A stretch of 64,000 nt of DNA from contig NZ_VEFS01000002.1 in the NCBI RefSeq assembly GCF_007679045.1, positions 310,001 to 374,000 on the forward strand. The letters run 5' to 3'. Every line of letters begins with the position of its first letter. Position 1 is the stretch's first letter. This stretch comes from Microbacterium sp. BH-3-3-3 (GTDB lineage Bacteria > Actinomycetota > Actinomycetes > Actinomycetales > Microbacteriaceae). The position numbers and the translations under genes are program-made. Below are positions 9,469 through 18,500 of this stretch, one piece after another. Under the pieces are notes generated by a model. It was not told the DNA's origin. It did not search any database and saw only the letters and a list, made by a program, of their open reading frames with translations.

Positions 9469-10488
9469 TCAGTCGTCGCTGACGCAGAGGACGATCTTGC
9501 CGCGCGTGTGCCCGCGCTCGAGTTCGACGTGCGCGTCGGCGGCATCGGCGAGGTCGAACACGTGCTCGACGTAGACCCGCACCGCACCCGAATCGAGCAG
9601 GCGGGCGATGGTCGCCAGGGCGCCGCCGTCGGGGATCGTCTTGTAGTCCGTCGAACGGATGCCGCGGGCCGCGGCCGCCTCGCGGAAGCCCGGCCATGCG
9701 CCGGTCGGCACCTCGATGAGCAGGCCCCCGGGGCGCAGCACCTCGAGGGAGCGCGTGCCGGTGTCGTCGGAGACGTCGCCGATGAGGTCGATGACCACGT
9801 CGACGTCGTGGACGACGTCTTCGAAGCGCGTCGCGGTGTAGTCGACGACCTCGGCGGCTCCGAGCTCGCGGAGCCATTCGAGGTTGCGCGTCGAGCCGGT
9901 CGCGATGACGTGCGCGCCGAAGTAGGCGGCGAACTGCACGGCGAAGTGCCCCACCCCGCCACTGCCGGCGTGGATGAGGATGCGCTGCCACTGGTGCGCG
10001 AGGGCCGTCTCGACGACGAGTCCCCAGGCGGTCAGCGCGGCCAGGGGGACGGCGGCGGCCTCGACGTGCGAGAGCGAGGCGGGCTTGCGGGCGAGCGAAA
10101 GCGTGGGAACGACGGCGTACTCGGCCGAGGTCCCGGGGGTGCGGGGGAAGGCGGCCATGCCGTACACCTCGGTGCCGACGGGGAACGGGTGCGCGTCGAA
10201 GGGGGTGCGCACCACCACGCCGCTCACGTCGAACCCCGGCACGGCCGGCCACGCGTCGATGGCAGCCGACATGCCGCGTCCCGCGCGGGTCTTCGCGTCG
10301 ATCGGGTTGACGCCGGCGGCGATCACCCGCACGAGGACCTCGCTGAGCACCGGAGTGGGGACCGCGACGTCGGCGACCCGGAGCACCTCGGCGGAACCGG
10401 GGGCATCGAACACCACCGCTCGCATCGTCTCGGGCAGCGCGGGGGCGGGCTGGAGGGCGGCCTCGGGACGCGTCGATCGGAATCTCAT
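9469..10488 (-). CDS. zinc-independent NADP-dependent alcohol dehydrogenase/quinone oxidoreductase
   Basis: The 339-residue protein is a medium-chain dehydrogenase/reductase of the quinone-reductase branch. The GroES-like domain starts at MRAVVFDAPGSAEVLRV (residue 22) and the nucleotide fold shows HAGSGGVGHFAVQFAAYFGAHVIATG. It lacks the Cys/His ligands of zinc alcohol dehydrogenases. The start at 10488 has GAGAGAG upstream; the Met at residue 22 (10425) is a possible alternative. A quinone or enone is the likely substrate. An 18-bp palindrome lies upstream. Confidence 0.88.
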   Translation of the reverse strand: MRFRSTRPEAALQPAPALPETMRAVVFDAPGSAEVLRVADVAVPTPVLSEVLVRVIAAGVNPIDAKTRAGRGMSAAIDAWPAVPGFDVSGVVVRTPFDAHPFPVGTEVYGMAAFPRTPGTSAEYAVVPTLSLARKPASLSHVEAAAVPLAALTAWGLVVETALAHQWQRILIHAGSGGVGHFAVQFAAYFGAHVIATGSTRNLEWLRELGAAEVVDYTATRFEDVVHDVDVVIDLIGDVSDDTGTRSLEVLRPGGLLIEVPTGAWPGFREAAAARGIRSTDYKTIPDGGALATIARLLDSGAVRVYVEHVFDLADAADAHVELERGHTRGKIVLCVSDD

Positions 10489-10515
10489 CGGGCGCTCTCT
10501 CTCGTGACGTCGCTA

Positions 10516-10533
10516 CGCAGCGACTTCGCTGCG
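10516..10533. promoter_or_regulatory. palindrome upstream of the quinone-oxidoreductase gene
   Basis: CGCAGCGA-CT-TCGCTGCG, perfect 8-bp arms with a 2-nt centre, lies 28 bp upstream of the start codon. On the reverse strand a TTGACT (complement of 10541-10546) is placed upstream of it, so the palindrome sits where a repressor would block the promoter. The regulator is unknown. Confidence 0.45.
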
Positions 10534-10666
10534 GTCCGCCCAGTCAATCGCGCCATTGTCTCGCCGGTGTTACGCGTCGGTCACCGTGTCGCGAAGCCCG
10601 TCGAGGGCCGGGATCCACGGCATCCGGGATCGCCCGATGCCCTCCGCGGTCGGCCCCCGCTGCCGG

Positions 10667-11140
10667 TCAGTCGCGCGAGGGGACTTCGCCGACGGCGAGG
10701 GCGTGCAGCAGCGTCGAGAGGTGACGGATGTCGCCGATGGTCCAATCGGCGATGGCGTCGTAGAGGCGGCTCTCGTGCGGGGCGCGGGCATCGGCCAAGC
10801 GGGTGTGCCCGAGCTCGGTGACGGCGATCAGGCGCGAACGACGATCGTTCGGGTCGGGCGTGCGGGTGACGAGTCCGAGATCCTCGAGCTCGCTGATCCC
10901 GCGACTGAGGAATCCCTTGTCGGCGGCGAGGCGCTCGGCCAGGGCCGAGAGGGTGAGCGGTCCGAAGCGGCTGACGACCGAGAGGGCCTTGAACGTCGCC
11001 GGCAGCATCCCCGGGCTCACGCGTTCCGCCGCTTCGGAGACGAAGCGGCGGAACACGGTCATGAGCTCCGAGAACGACGATTCCAGGGCCTGTACGGCCT
11101 CGCGGCGCTCGTCGTCCGTTTCGCTCTTCACGTCAGACAT
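10667..11140 (-). CDS. MarR family transcriptional regulator
   Basis: The protein is 157 residues from MSDVKSE. A winged helix-turn-helix occupies the middle (LTLSALAERLAADKGFLSRGISELEDLGLVTRTPDPNDRRSRLIAVTELG), with the DxRxxR-type wing DPNDRRSR. The start at 11140 is preferred over an upstream ATG that lies inside the exporter gene; GGGAGAGG lies just ahead. It overlaps the end of the exporter gene by 8 bp, so the two form an operon. It probably represses this operon through the two GTTGAC-type palindromes at 12881-12925. Confidence 0.92.
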   Translation of the reverse strand: MSDVKSETDDERREAVQALESSFSELMTVFRRFVSEAAERVSPGMLPATFKALSVVSRFGPLTLSALAERLAADKGFLSRGISELEDLGLVTRTPDPNDRRSRLIAVTELGHTRLADARAPHESRLYDAIADWTIGDIRHLSTLLHALAVGEVPSRD

Positions 11141-12827
11141 CCTCTCCCATCCCGGCGTCACGACGTGCGCGGCGCGGGGAGGCGGCATCCTGAGTCGGGA
11201 TCGTTCCCGTGGCCGAGAGCGTCGCCATCGCCTCGGGGACCGAGACCGTGGCGAGGTCGGCTTCGCTCGCGGCGACGCGCTCCGTCGTCGTCATGCGGGT
11301 GAGGGGACGGTTCGGCAGGAACACGATCGCGATGAGGCTCACGATCGCCACGGGCACCGCGATGAGGAACGAGTGGGCGATCGACTGGGCGTAGATGTCC
11401 TCGACGATCACGCGCACGCTCTCGGGCAGGGTCGACACCTGGGGGATGGCTCCCGACTGCAGCGTCTGGGCGACGGCGGCGCCCTTCTCGCCCAGGCCCA
11501 TGATCGCGGCCTGCAGGTCGGCCGCGCGGTCGGTGAACAGGCTCGTCGCCATGCTCGCCAGGGCCGCACCCATGACCGAGACGCCGATCGTGCCGCCGAG
11601 GCTGCGGAAGAACGTGACTCCCGAGCTGGCCGCACCCATCTGGCTGGGGTTGGCGGTGTTCTGCACGACGAGCACGAGGTTCTGCATCGTCATGCCGACA
11701 CCGGCACCGAGCAGGGCCATGTACAGCGACACGAGCGCGAAGTTGGTGTCGTAGTGGATCGTCGACAGCAGGAACGTCCCCGCGATCAGCAGCACGCCGC
11801 CGGTGATGAGGAACGGCTTCCAGTGACCGAAGCGCGAGATGAGCGCACCGACGACGATCGACGAGACCAGCAGGCCGCCGATCATCGGGATGGTCATGAC
11901 GCCGGCCTCGGTGGGCGTGGCGCCACGGGCCATCTGCATGTACTGGCTGAGGAACACCGAGGTGCCGAACATCGCCAGGCCGGTCGCGATCGAGGCGATC
12001 GTGGCGAGGGTGAAGGTGGCGTCGCGGAACAGCGTCAGCGGCACGAGGGGCTCCGACGAGCGCAGCTCGACGACGACGAACAGGATCGCCGCGAGCACCG
12101 CGCCGCCGACCATCAGGAAAGTCTCGGTGCTGGCCCACTCGAAGGTGCTGCCGGCGTTGGTCACCCAGACGAGCAGCAGCGAGACGGCGGCCGAGAGCAG
12201 CACGATGCCGAGGTAGTCGATCTTGACCTTGCGCGTCGGGCGGGCGGGGAGGTGCAGCGTGCGCTGCTGGATCAGCAGGGCGGCGACGGCGAAGGGGAGG
12301 GCGACGAAGAAGTTCCAGCGCCATCCGAAGGCGTCGGTGATGACACCGCCGAGCAGGGGGCCGCCGACGGTGGCGACGGCCATCACGGCGCCGAAGAGGC
12401 CCATGTACCGGCCGCGCTCGCGCGGGCTGATGATGTCGGCCATGATCACCTGGCTGAGGGCGGCGAGACCGCCGGCACCGAGGCCCTGCACCGCGCGGAA
12501 GCCGATCAGCATGTCGGTGTTCTGCGAGAACCCGGCGGCCGCGGTGGCGAGCACGAAGATCGCGATCGCGATCTGTATGAGCACCTTGCGGTTGAACAGG
12601 TCGGCGAGCTTGCCCCAGATCGGGGTCGAGATCGCGGTGGTGAGCAGGGTCGCGGTGATGACCCAGGTGTAGGCGTTCTGGTCGCCCGACAGGTCGTGGA
12701 CGATGACCGGCAGCGACGTCGAGACGACGGTCGAGGCGAGCATCGACACGAACGTGCCGAGCAGCAGGCCGATGAGGGCCGGGAGGACGCGCCGCTGTGC
12801 GGGCGCCTCGGGGAAAGAGGTTGTCAT
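11133..12827 (-). CDS. MFS multidrug exporter, DHA2 (14-TM) family
   Basis: At 564 residues with about 14 membrane segments, this fits the EmrB/QacA family of proton-driven drug exporters. Family marks include LPVIVHDL in helix 1-2, the loop motif GKLADLFNRK and the helix-5 motif GLGAGGLAALSQVIMADIISPRERGRYMG with GPLLGGVITDAFGWRWNFFV. It heads an operon with the downstream marR gene; the promoter at 12830-12930 carries two matching palindromes. Induction by a MarR ligand is the simplest reading. Confidence 0.93.
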   Translation of the reverse strand: MTTSFPEAPAQRRVLPALIGLLLGTFVSMLASTVVSTSLPVIVHDLSGDQNAYTWVITATLLTTAISTPIWGKLADLFNRKVLIQIAIAIFVLATAAAGFSQNTDMLIGFRAVQGLGAGGLAALSQVIMADIISPRERGRYMGLFGAVMAVATVGGPLLGGVITDAFGWRWNFFVALPFAVAALLIQQRTLHLPARPTRKVKIDYLGIVLLSAAVSLLLVWVTNAGSTFEWASTETFLMVGGAVLAAILFVVVELRSSEPLVPLTLFRDATFTLATIASIATGLAMFGTSVFLSQYMQMARGATPTEAGVMTIPMIGGLLVSSIVVGALISRFGHWKPFLITGGVLLIAGTFLLSTIHYDTNFALVSLYMALLGAGVGMTMQNLVLVVQNTANPSQMGAASSGVTFFRSLGGTIGVSVMGAALASMATSLFTDRAADLQAAIMGLGEKGAAVAQTLQSGAIPQVSTLPESVRVIVEDIYAQSIAHSFLIAVPVAIVSLIAIVFLPNRPLTRMTTTERVAASEADLATVSVPEAMATLSATGTIPTQDAASPRRARRDAGMGEDV

Positions 12828-12880
12828 GCGGGAGCTCCACGAAAGGGGGGACGGATGCCGCGACGACGATGGCGCGATTA

Positions 12881-12925
12881 GTTGACTGATGTCAACGATA
12901 CGCCTATTGCTTGACTTCCGTCAAC
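12881..12925 (-). promoter_or_regulatory. two MarR-type operator palindromes of the exporter-marR operon
   Basis: GTTGAC-TGAT-GTCAAC at 12881-12896 is a perfect 6-bp inverted repeat, and cTTGAC-TTCC-GTCAAc at 12910-12925 is a second, nearly identical one. Their centres are 29 bp apart, close to three helical turns. On the reverse strand the second copy supplies a TTGACG -35. They lie 54-98 bp upstream of the exporter start. Confidence 0.7.
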
Positions 12926-12927
12926 TA

Positions 12928-13608
12928 TTAATCGAGGAGCGCGAGAGCGCGGTACCTCTCCGTGGGCTCGGGGCGGACCGGCTCGGGACGCGGCTGACGC
13001 GCCTCCATCGTGCGGCGGTAGAGCTCGTCGATGAGGGAGGTGGCGAGACCCACCAGTTTGGAGATCTCGCGCTCGTCGCGGTCGATCCACTGGCACCGCG
13101 GTTCGTCGTGCAGGGGGACGAAGCCGTCATGCTGCTCCCAGGCGACGAGGGTGCGCTCGGCGCCGAGCACGTGCTGCTGCCACCAGATCTGACGCATGTA
13201 GGTCTTGGGGATCGAGCGCCACGCCTTGTTGGTCGTCTTGATCTCGGCGAGCACGATGCGGCCCTCGCCGTCGACGACCACGCCGTCGGGGGTGGCGAGG
13301 TGACGCTTCTCGACGACCGCGTGGTAGAGCGCGGAGGAGGGGCGGATGCCGTGGGTCGCCGCCACCCACGCGGCGATCTCGGGCTCGCGACGACGACCGT
13401 GCGCCGTGAAGGCGTTGCCCGAGAAGTTCGAGCCCATGAGCTTGGCATCCGCCGCTCGCGCGATGGCGTTGTGGCTCGTCAGCGTCGCGACGTCGGTCGC
13501 GGTGATGCCCCGGCTGCGCGCGCGGATCCAGGCGACGCGATCACGCGAGTCCGCGACGATCCGGGCGTCGAGGTCGGCGCTGCGCGATGCGACGAGCTCG
13601 GGGGACAT
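12928..13608 (-). CDS. YqaJ-type viral recombinase/nuclease family protein
   Basis: The 226-residue protein shows the PD-(D/E)XK nuclease pattern of the YqaJ/lambda-exonuclease-like family: SRGITATDVATL near the start, NAFTAHGRRREPEIAAWV, then GVVVDGEGRIVLAEIKTTNKAWRSIPKTYMRQIWWQQHVLG with the E-x-K pair (AEIKTT). Such proteins usually come from phage recombination modules, but no phage gene is near. The ATG at 13608 is chosen for a TAGGGT-N7-ATG leaderless promoter on the reverse strand. Its end abuts the exporter operators. Role in the host is unknown. Confidence 0.85.
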   Translation of the reverse strand: MSPELVASRSADLDARIVADSRDRVAWIRARSRGITATDVATLTSHNAIARAADAKLMGSNFSGNAFTAHGRRREPEIAAWVAATHGIRPSSALYHAVVEKRHLATPDGVVVDGEGRIVLAEIKTTNKAWRSIPKTYMRQIWWQQHVLGAERTLVAWEQHDGFVPLHDEPRCQWIDRDEREISKLVGLATSLIDELYRRTMEARQPRPEPVRPEPTERYRALALLD

Positions 13609-13675
13609 GCGTTCGACCCTAACCCCGCTCGCCCGTGGAGCGCATGCGAGGCGCGGCGCGTCGGCATCCGGGGTC

Positions 13676-13710
13676 TTGTGCCGCAGGTAAGGGTGCCCTA
13701 AGTTGTCTGC
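13676..13710 (+). promoter_or_regulatory. leaderless promoter of the 13711 gene
   Basis: TTGTGC (13676-13681), a 17-bp spacer, and TAAGTT (13699-13704) end exactly 6 nt before the ATG, placing the transcription start on the A of ATG. It is the clearest leaderless promoter of the window. Confidence 0.6.
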
Positions 13711-14112
13711 ATGCCCGCCGAAGATCACGCCGCGAAGCGCCCCGACGGCGGGCGCTGGTGCGACATCGAGGGCGCCGTGCTGCTCGGGGGAGACGCGCAG
13801 AACGTCGCCGAGATGCGTCGGATCGCGGCCGCGCTCTCGCCCGCCGTGCACCTGACCGTCGTCGTCGAGGTGTGCGGCGCCGCCGAGGTCGGCGTCGTCG
13901 ACGCGGGGGACGGGCGTGTCAGCTGGCTCGACCGCACGATCGACGGCGAACTGCGTCCGCGCGGCGAGCGGCTCGCGCAGGCGATCCACGCGTGGTGCGC
14001 GGAGTGGGCGTGCGGCGACGCGCCGATGTGCACCGTGTGGCTCGGTGCGCGCACTCCGTCGCGCATCGTGCGCATGACCCGCGCTCTGCTGCCCGAACCC
14101 CGCGTCTCCTGA
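13711..14112 (+). CDS. conserved-looking hypothetical protein, 133 aa
   Basis: I do not recognise a family. The protein is soluble, with an acidic N-half ([27 protein letters not shown]), three Cys in the second half ([15 protein letters not shown]) and no signal or membrane segment. It has a good leaderless promoter and no ribosome site, which supports it as a real gene. It is divergent from the YqaJ-type gene and lies just upstream of the rplJ promoter. The codon bias is that of neighbouring genes. Confidence 0.7.
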   Translation: MPAEDHAAKRPDGGRWCDIEGAVLLGGDAQNVAEMRRIAAALSPAVHLTVVVEVCGAAEVGVVDAGDGRVSWLDRTIDGELRPRGERLAQAIHAWCAEWACGDAPMCTVWLGARTPSRIVRMTRALLPEPRVS

Positions 14113-14122
14113 CGCGGGCGGA

Positions 14123-14152
14123 TTGGCGCAGGCCCGGGGGATCGGGTACAGT
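14123..14152 (+). promoter_or_regulatory. promoter of rplJ-rplL
   Basis: TTGGCG (14123-14128) and TACAGT (14147-14152) are 18 bp apart; transcription would start near 14159 and give a leader of about 205 nt before rplJ. Confidence 0.65.
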
Positions 14153-14159
14153 GGGGGCA

Positions 14160-14294
14160 AGCCAAAGACCGTCGGTTATCGGAGTGCTCGCATTCCGATC
14201 GAAGCGTCTGCTGAAAAGCAGGGGACCAACGCAGGTGTACGAACTCTCCTTCGGGAATCGAGCTCCGTGCCTTGCGCCGGAGCTCTTCTTTTTT
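14160..14294 (+). ncRNA. L10 ribosomal-protein leader with attenuator
   Basis: The rplJ leader matches the expected place and style of the L10 leader, the RNA that binds the L10(L12)4 complex and represses rplJL. It ends with a classic intrinsic terminator: gagctccg (14260-14267) pairs with cggagctc (14278-14285), followed by ttcttttttt-like bases at 14286-14294, the only real T-run among terminators here. It lies 70 nt before rplJ, so it can act as an attenuator. The L10-binding fold itself was not modelled. Confidence 0.75.
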
Positions 14295-14363
14295 GTCCGG
14301 ACCCCGGTGTCTTCGGCCGGCGCCCCGCCATCGCGGAGCGCCTCGTTCACACAAGGAGTGGCC

Positions 14364-14879
14364 ATGGCGCAGAAGGATGCATCGGTCGCCGAGCTCACGA
14401 AGAACTTCGAGAGCTCGACCGCCGTTCTGCTGACCGAGTACCGCGGTCTGACGGTTGCCCAGCTCAAGCAGCTGCGCAACGACATCCGTCAGGACGCGGA
14501 TTACGCCGTGGTGAAGAACACGCTGACCAAGATCGCCGCGGCTAACGCGGGGGTCACGGGACTGGACGACGAGCTCAAGGGCCCGTCTGCCATCGCGTTC
14601 GTGCACGGTGACCCTGTCGCCGTCGCGAAGAGCCTGCGTGCCTTCGCCAAGGCTAACCCTCAGCTCGTGGTGAAGGGCGGCTACTTCGATGGCGCCGCTC
14701 TGACCGCGGATGAGGTCAACAAGCTCGCCGATCTCGAAAGCCGTGAAGTCCTGCTGGCGAAGCTCGCCGGCGCGATGAAGGCGACGATGACCAAGGCGGC
14801 ATACGTCTTCCAGGCGCTTCCGTCGAAGGCCGTTCGCACGGTCGACGCGCTGCGCGAGAAGCAGGACACCGCGGCCTGA
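14364..14879 (+). CDS. rplJ: 50S ribosomal protein L10
   Basis: The 171-residue protein is the base of the L7/L12 stalk and binds 23S rRNA by its N-terminal domain ([22 protein letters not shown]); the C-terminal helix near [17 protein letters not shown] holds L7/L12 dimers. An AAGGAGTGGCC ribosome site precedes the ATG. It is 39 nt from rplL and is controlled by the leader upstream. Confidence 0.98.
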   Translation: MAQKDASVAELTKNFESSTAVLLTEYRGLTVAQLKQLRNDIRQDADYAVVKNTLTKIAAANAGVTGLDDELKGPSAIAFVHGDPVAVAKSLRAFAKANPQLVVKGGYFDGAALTADEVNKLADLESREVLLAKLAGAMKATMTKAAYVFQALPSKAVRTVDALREKQDTAA

Positions 14880-14918
14880 CCCGGCCCCGGATGATTAACC
14901 CGATCAAGGAGATACAAC

Positions 14919-15305
14919 ATGGCTAAGCTCAGCACCGAAGAGCTGCTCGACGCGTTCAAGGAGCTCACCCTCATCGAGCTCTCCGAGTTCGTCAAGGCGT
15001 TCGAGGAGACCTTCGACGTCACCGCTGCCGCCCCCGTGGCCGTTGCCGGCCCCGCCGCCGGTGGCGCTGCCCCCGCCGAAGAGGTCGAGGAGAAGGACTC
15101 GTTCGACGTCGTCCTCGAGGCCGCCGGTGACAAGAAGATCCAGGTCATCAAGGTCGTCCGCGAGCTCACCTCGCTCGGCCTCGGCGAGGCCAAGGCCGTC
15201 GTCGATGGTGCTCCCAAGGCCGTGCTCGAGGGCGCGAACAAGGAGACCGCCGACAAGGCCAAGGAGGCCCTCGAGGCCGCCGGCGCCACGGTGACCCTGA
15301 AGTAA
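14919..15305 (+). CDS. rplL: 50S ribosomal protein L7/L12
   Basis: The 128-residue stalk protein recruits translation GTPases. The N-terminal dimerisation part ([26 protein letters not shown]), an Ala/Pro/Gly hinge (about 40-55) and the C-terminal domain ([25 protein letters not shown]) are all visible. AAGGAGATACAAC precedes the ATG. A perfect-stem terminator follows the stop. Confidence 0.98.
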   Translation: MAKLSTEELLDAFKELTLIELSEFVKAFEETFDVTAAAPVAVAGPAAGGAAPAEEVEEKDSFDVVLEAAGDKKIQVIKVVRELTSLGLGEAKAVVDGAPKAVLEGANKETADKAKEALEAAGATVTLK

Positions 15306-15339
15306 TAACGCTTCACGGTCGCGGTAACGCGATGCACAC

Positions 15340-15371
15340 GAAGCCCCGGATGCCACGGCATCCGGGGCTTC
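15340..15371 (+). terminator. terminator after rplL
   Basis: Perfect 15-bp arms gaagccccggatgcc (15340-15354) and 15357-15371 with almost no loop; the tip carries the window-wide GGATGCC/GGCATCC motif. The tail gtcgttcccgg replaces a T-run and recurs after other terminators. Confidence 0.85.
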
Positions 15372-15521
15372 GTCGTTCCCGGTCGGAGCCTCGGACGGAG
15401 TTCACGCAAACGAAACCTGTGAGTCTGGGAAAAGGGTATGCGGATCGTTTACGGTCGTTGAGAACCCCCGTCGATCCCCCCACGCGACGTCGTTCCCACG
15501 TTCGTCGTTATCTGGAGACCC

Positions 15522-18500
15522 ATGCTTTCCGATGTGTCGCGCGTGCCCGCACGCCGTTTCACGACCGTCCTGAGCGCCGCCCTCGGCGCGGCTCTGCTCG
15601 GTTCCGCCCTCGTCCCGCTCCCCGCCTTCGCGGCCGACGGCCCCCGGGTGGTGATCAACGAGGCCTACCTGAAGGGCGGGAGCGCGAACGCTCCGTTCTC
15701 GCAGAAGTTCGTCGAGCTCTACAACGCCGGTGACACCGCGCAAGACCTGAGCGGGTGGTCGCTGCAGTACCGCTCGGCCTCCAGCGAGAGCGCCCCGACC
15801 GGTGCGAACACGCAGAGCCTGACCGGCTCGATCGCCGCTGGCGGCTACTACCTCATCGCCCTCCCCGGCAACGGCGCCACTGGCGCGGCCCTGCCCGCCG
15901 CCGACCTCACGAGCACGGGCCTGAACCCCTCGGGGACGAACGGCCAGCTGTTCCTCGCCGATGTGGCGGAGTCACTCGCCCTTCCCGCCGGCTCGGTCGA
16001 CGACGACCGCGTGGTCGACTTCGTCGGCTACGGCTCGGCGGTCGGCTTCGAGACGGCGGCGGCGACGGTCGACGGGGGCAACTCCGTGCCCAACTCGCTC
16101 GTGCGTTCGGGTTTCGTCGACACCGACGACAACTCCGCCGACTTCACCAACGCCACGACGGTCACGCCCCAGGGTTCCGCCGGCGGAACCCCCGCCCCCG
16201 AACCCGAGCCTGACCCCGAGCCGACCGAAGAGCCCTCGGCTCCGGCTCCCGACGTCGTCACGCCCATCCGCGAGATCCAGGGCACGGGCGCCACGACCCC
16301 ACTCGACGGCACGACCGTCACGACCCGCGGCATCGTCACCGCCGCATACCCCACGGGCGGGTACAACGGTTTCTTCCTGCAGACCCCGGGGACCGGCGGA
16401 GCGGTCGACGCCGCGACCCACACGGCATCCGACGCGATCTTCGTCTACGGCTCGGCCGCGACGGCGCTCGTCGCGCAGGGCGACTACGTCGAGGTGACCG
16501 GGACGGCGGGCGAGTTCTCCGGCCAGACCCAGATCACCGCGGATGCCGCTGCGGTCAGCATCCTGACCGAGGACGCCGACGCCGTGTCGCCGGCCGAGAT
16601 CGGCTGGCCCCAGACCGACGAGGAGCGCGAGCGCTTCGAGGGGATGCTGCTGGCGCCTCAGGGCGACTTCACCGTCACCAACTCGTACAGCACCAACCAG
16701 TACGCCGAGGTCGGTCTCGCCGCCGGGACCACGCCGCTGCGCACCCCCACCGACGTCGCTCGTCCCGCGACCCCCGAGTACGTGGCGGCGGTCGCTGACA
16801 ACAACGCTCGGGCCGTGGTGCTCGACGACGGGGCGTCGATCAACTTCCTGAACGATGCGAACAAGGGCATTCCGCTGCCCTACGTCTCGCTCACCGACCC
16901 GGTGCGCGTGGGTGCTCCGGTGACGTTCACGCAGCCGGTCATCCTCGATTACCGCAACAACGCGTGGAAGTTCCAGCCGACCCAGCAGCTCACGGTCGAC
17001 AACGCCTCGACGGTGCAGCCCGCGACCTTCGCGAACACCCGCACCTCGGCTCCCGAGCCGGTCGGCGGCAGCGTGAAGATCTCGAGCTTCAACGTGCTGA
17101 ACTACTTCACCACCACCGCCGAGAGCGTCGGGTGCACCTCGACCTACGACGACCGCGACGGCAACCCCGTCACGGCCGACACGTGCCCCGCCCCCGGTCC
17201 TCGCGGTGCCGCGAACGCCGAGAACCTCGAGCGTCAGCAGGCGAAGATCGTCGCTGCGATCAACGGTCTGGGCGCCGACGTCGTCTCGCTCGAGGAGATC
17301 GAGAACTCGGCCCAGTTCGGCAAGGACCGCGACGACGCACTGTCGACGCTGGTCGACGCCCTCAACGACGCCCTCGGAGCCGAGGAGTGGGCCTTCGTGC
17401 CCTCGCCCGCCGCCGTGCCTGCGTCGGAGGACGTCATCCGCACGGCCTTCATCTACAAGAAGGCCGTCGTGACCACGGTGGGCGACAGCGTCATCCTCGA
17501 CGACCCGGCGTTCGCCAACGCCCGCCAGCCGCTCGCCCAGGCCTTCGCGCCGGTCGACGACGAGGGCGCGAAGATGCTCGCGATCGTCAACCACTTCAAG
17601 TCGAAGGGCGACAGCCGACCCGCCGCCACCGGCGACAACGCCAACGGCGTGCAGGGCGCGTTCAACGGCGACCGCGTGCGTCAGGCCGAAGCGCTCGGCG
17701 CCTTCGCGCAGGAGCGCTCCGCGCAGGTCGGCACCGACGAGGTGTTCCTGCTCGGAGACTTCAACTCCTACACGCAGGAGGACCCGATCGAGACGCTGCG
17801 CTCGTTCGGCTACGAGCCGCTGGAGGCGGGCACGGGCAAGTACTCGTACTCGTTCAGCGGGCAGTCCGGGTCGCTCGACCACGTGCTCGCGTCGCCCTCG
17901 GCGCGCGACCTCGTGACCGGCGTCGACGTGTGGAACATCAACGCCGTCGAGGCCCTCGCCCTGGAGTACAGCCGCTACAACTACAACGCGCTGAACTTCT
18001 ACGACGCCTCGCCCTACCGCTCCAGCGACCACGACCCCGTCGTCGTGGGGGTCGACCTGTCGTCGACCACCGAGCTCAACCTGCTCAACATCAACGACTT
18101 CCACGGGCGCATCGACGCCAACACCGTGAAGTTCGCGGGCACGATCGAGCAGCTGCGCGCGGAGGGCGGCGACGACAAGACGCTGTTCCTCTCCAACGGT
18201 GACAACATCGGCGCCTCGCTGTTCGCGTCGTCGAACGCCGGTGACAAGCCGACGATCGACGTGCTGAACGCGCTCGATCTCGCGGCATCCGGAGTCGGAA
18301 ACCACGAGTTCGACAAGGGCGCCGACGACCTGCTCGGGCGCGTCTCCGACCTCGCCGACTTCGAGTACCTCGGCGCGAACGTCTACCGCGACGGTCAGCC
18401 GATGCTCCCCGGCTACGAGATCCTCGAGGTCGACGGTCTGCGCGTCGGCGTGATCGGCGCCGTCACCGAGGAGACGGCGTCGCTCGTCACCCCGAGCGGC

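Noticed and set aside
15400..15425. Possible PHO box (gttcac) upstream of the nuclease gene
   Set aside because: Only one half matches; the second repeat at 11-nt spacing agrees at three of seven positions.
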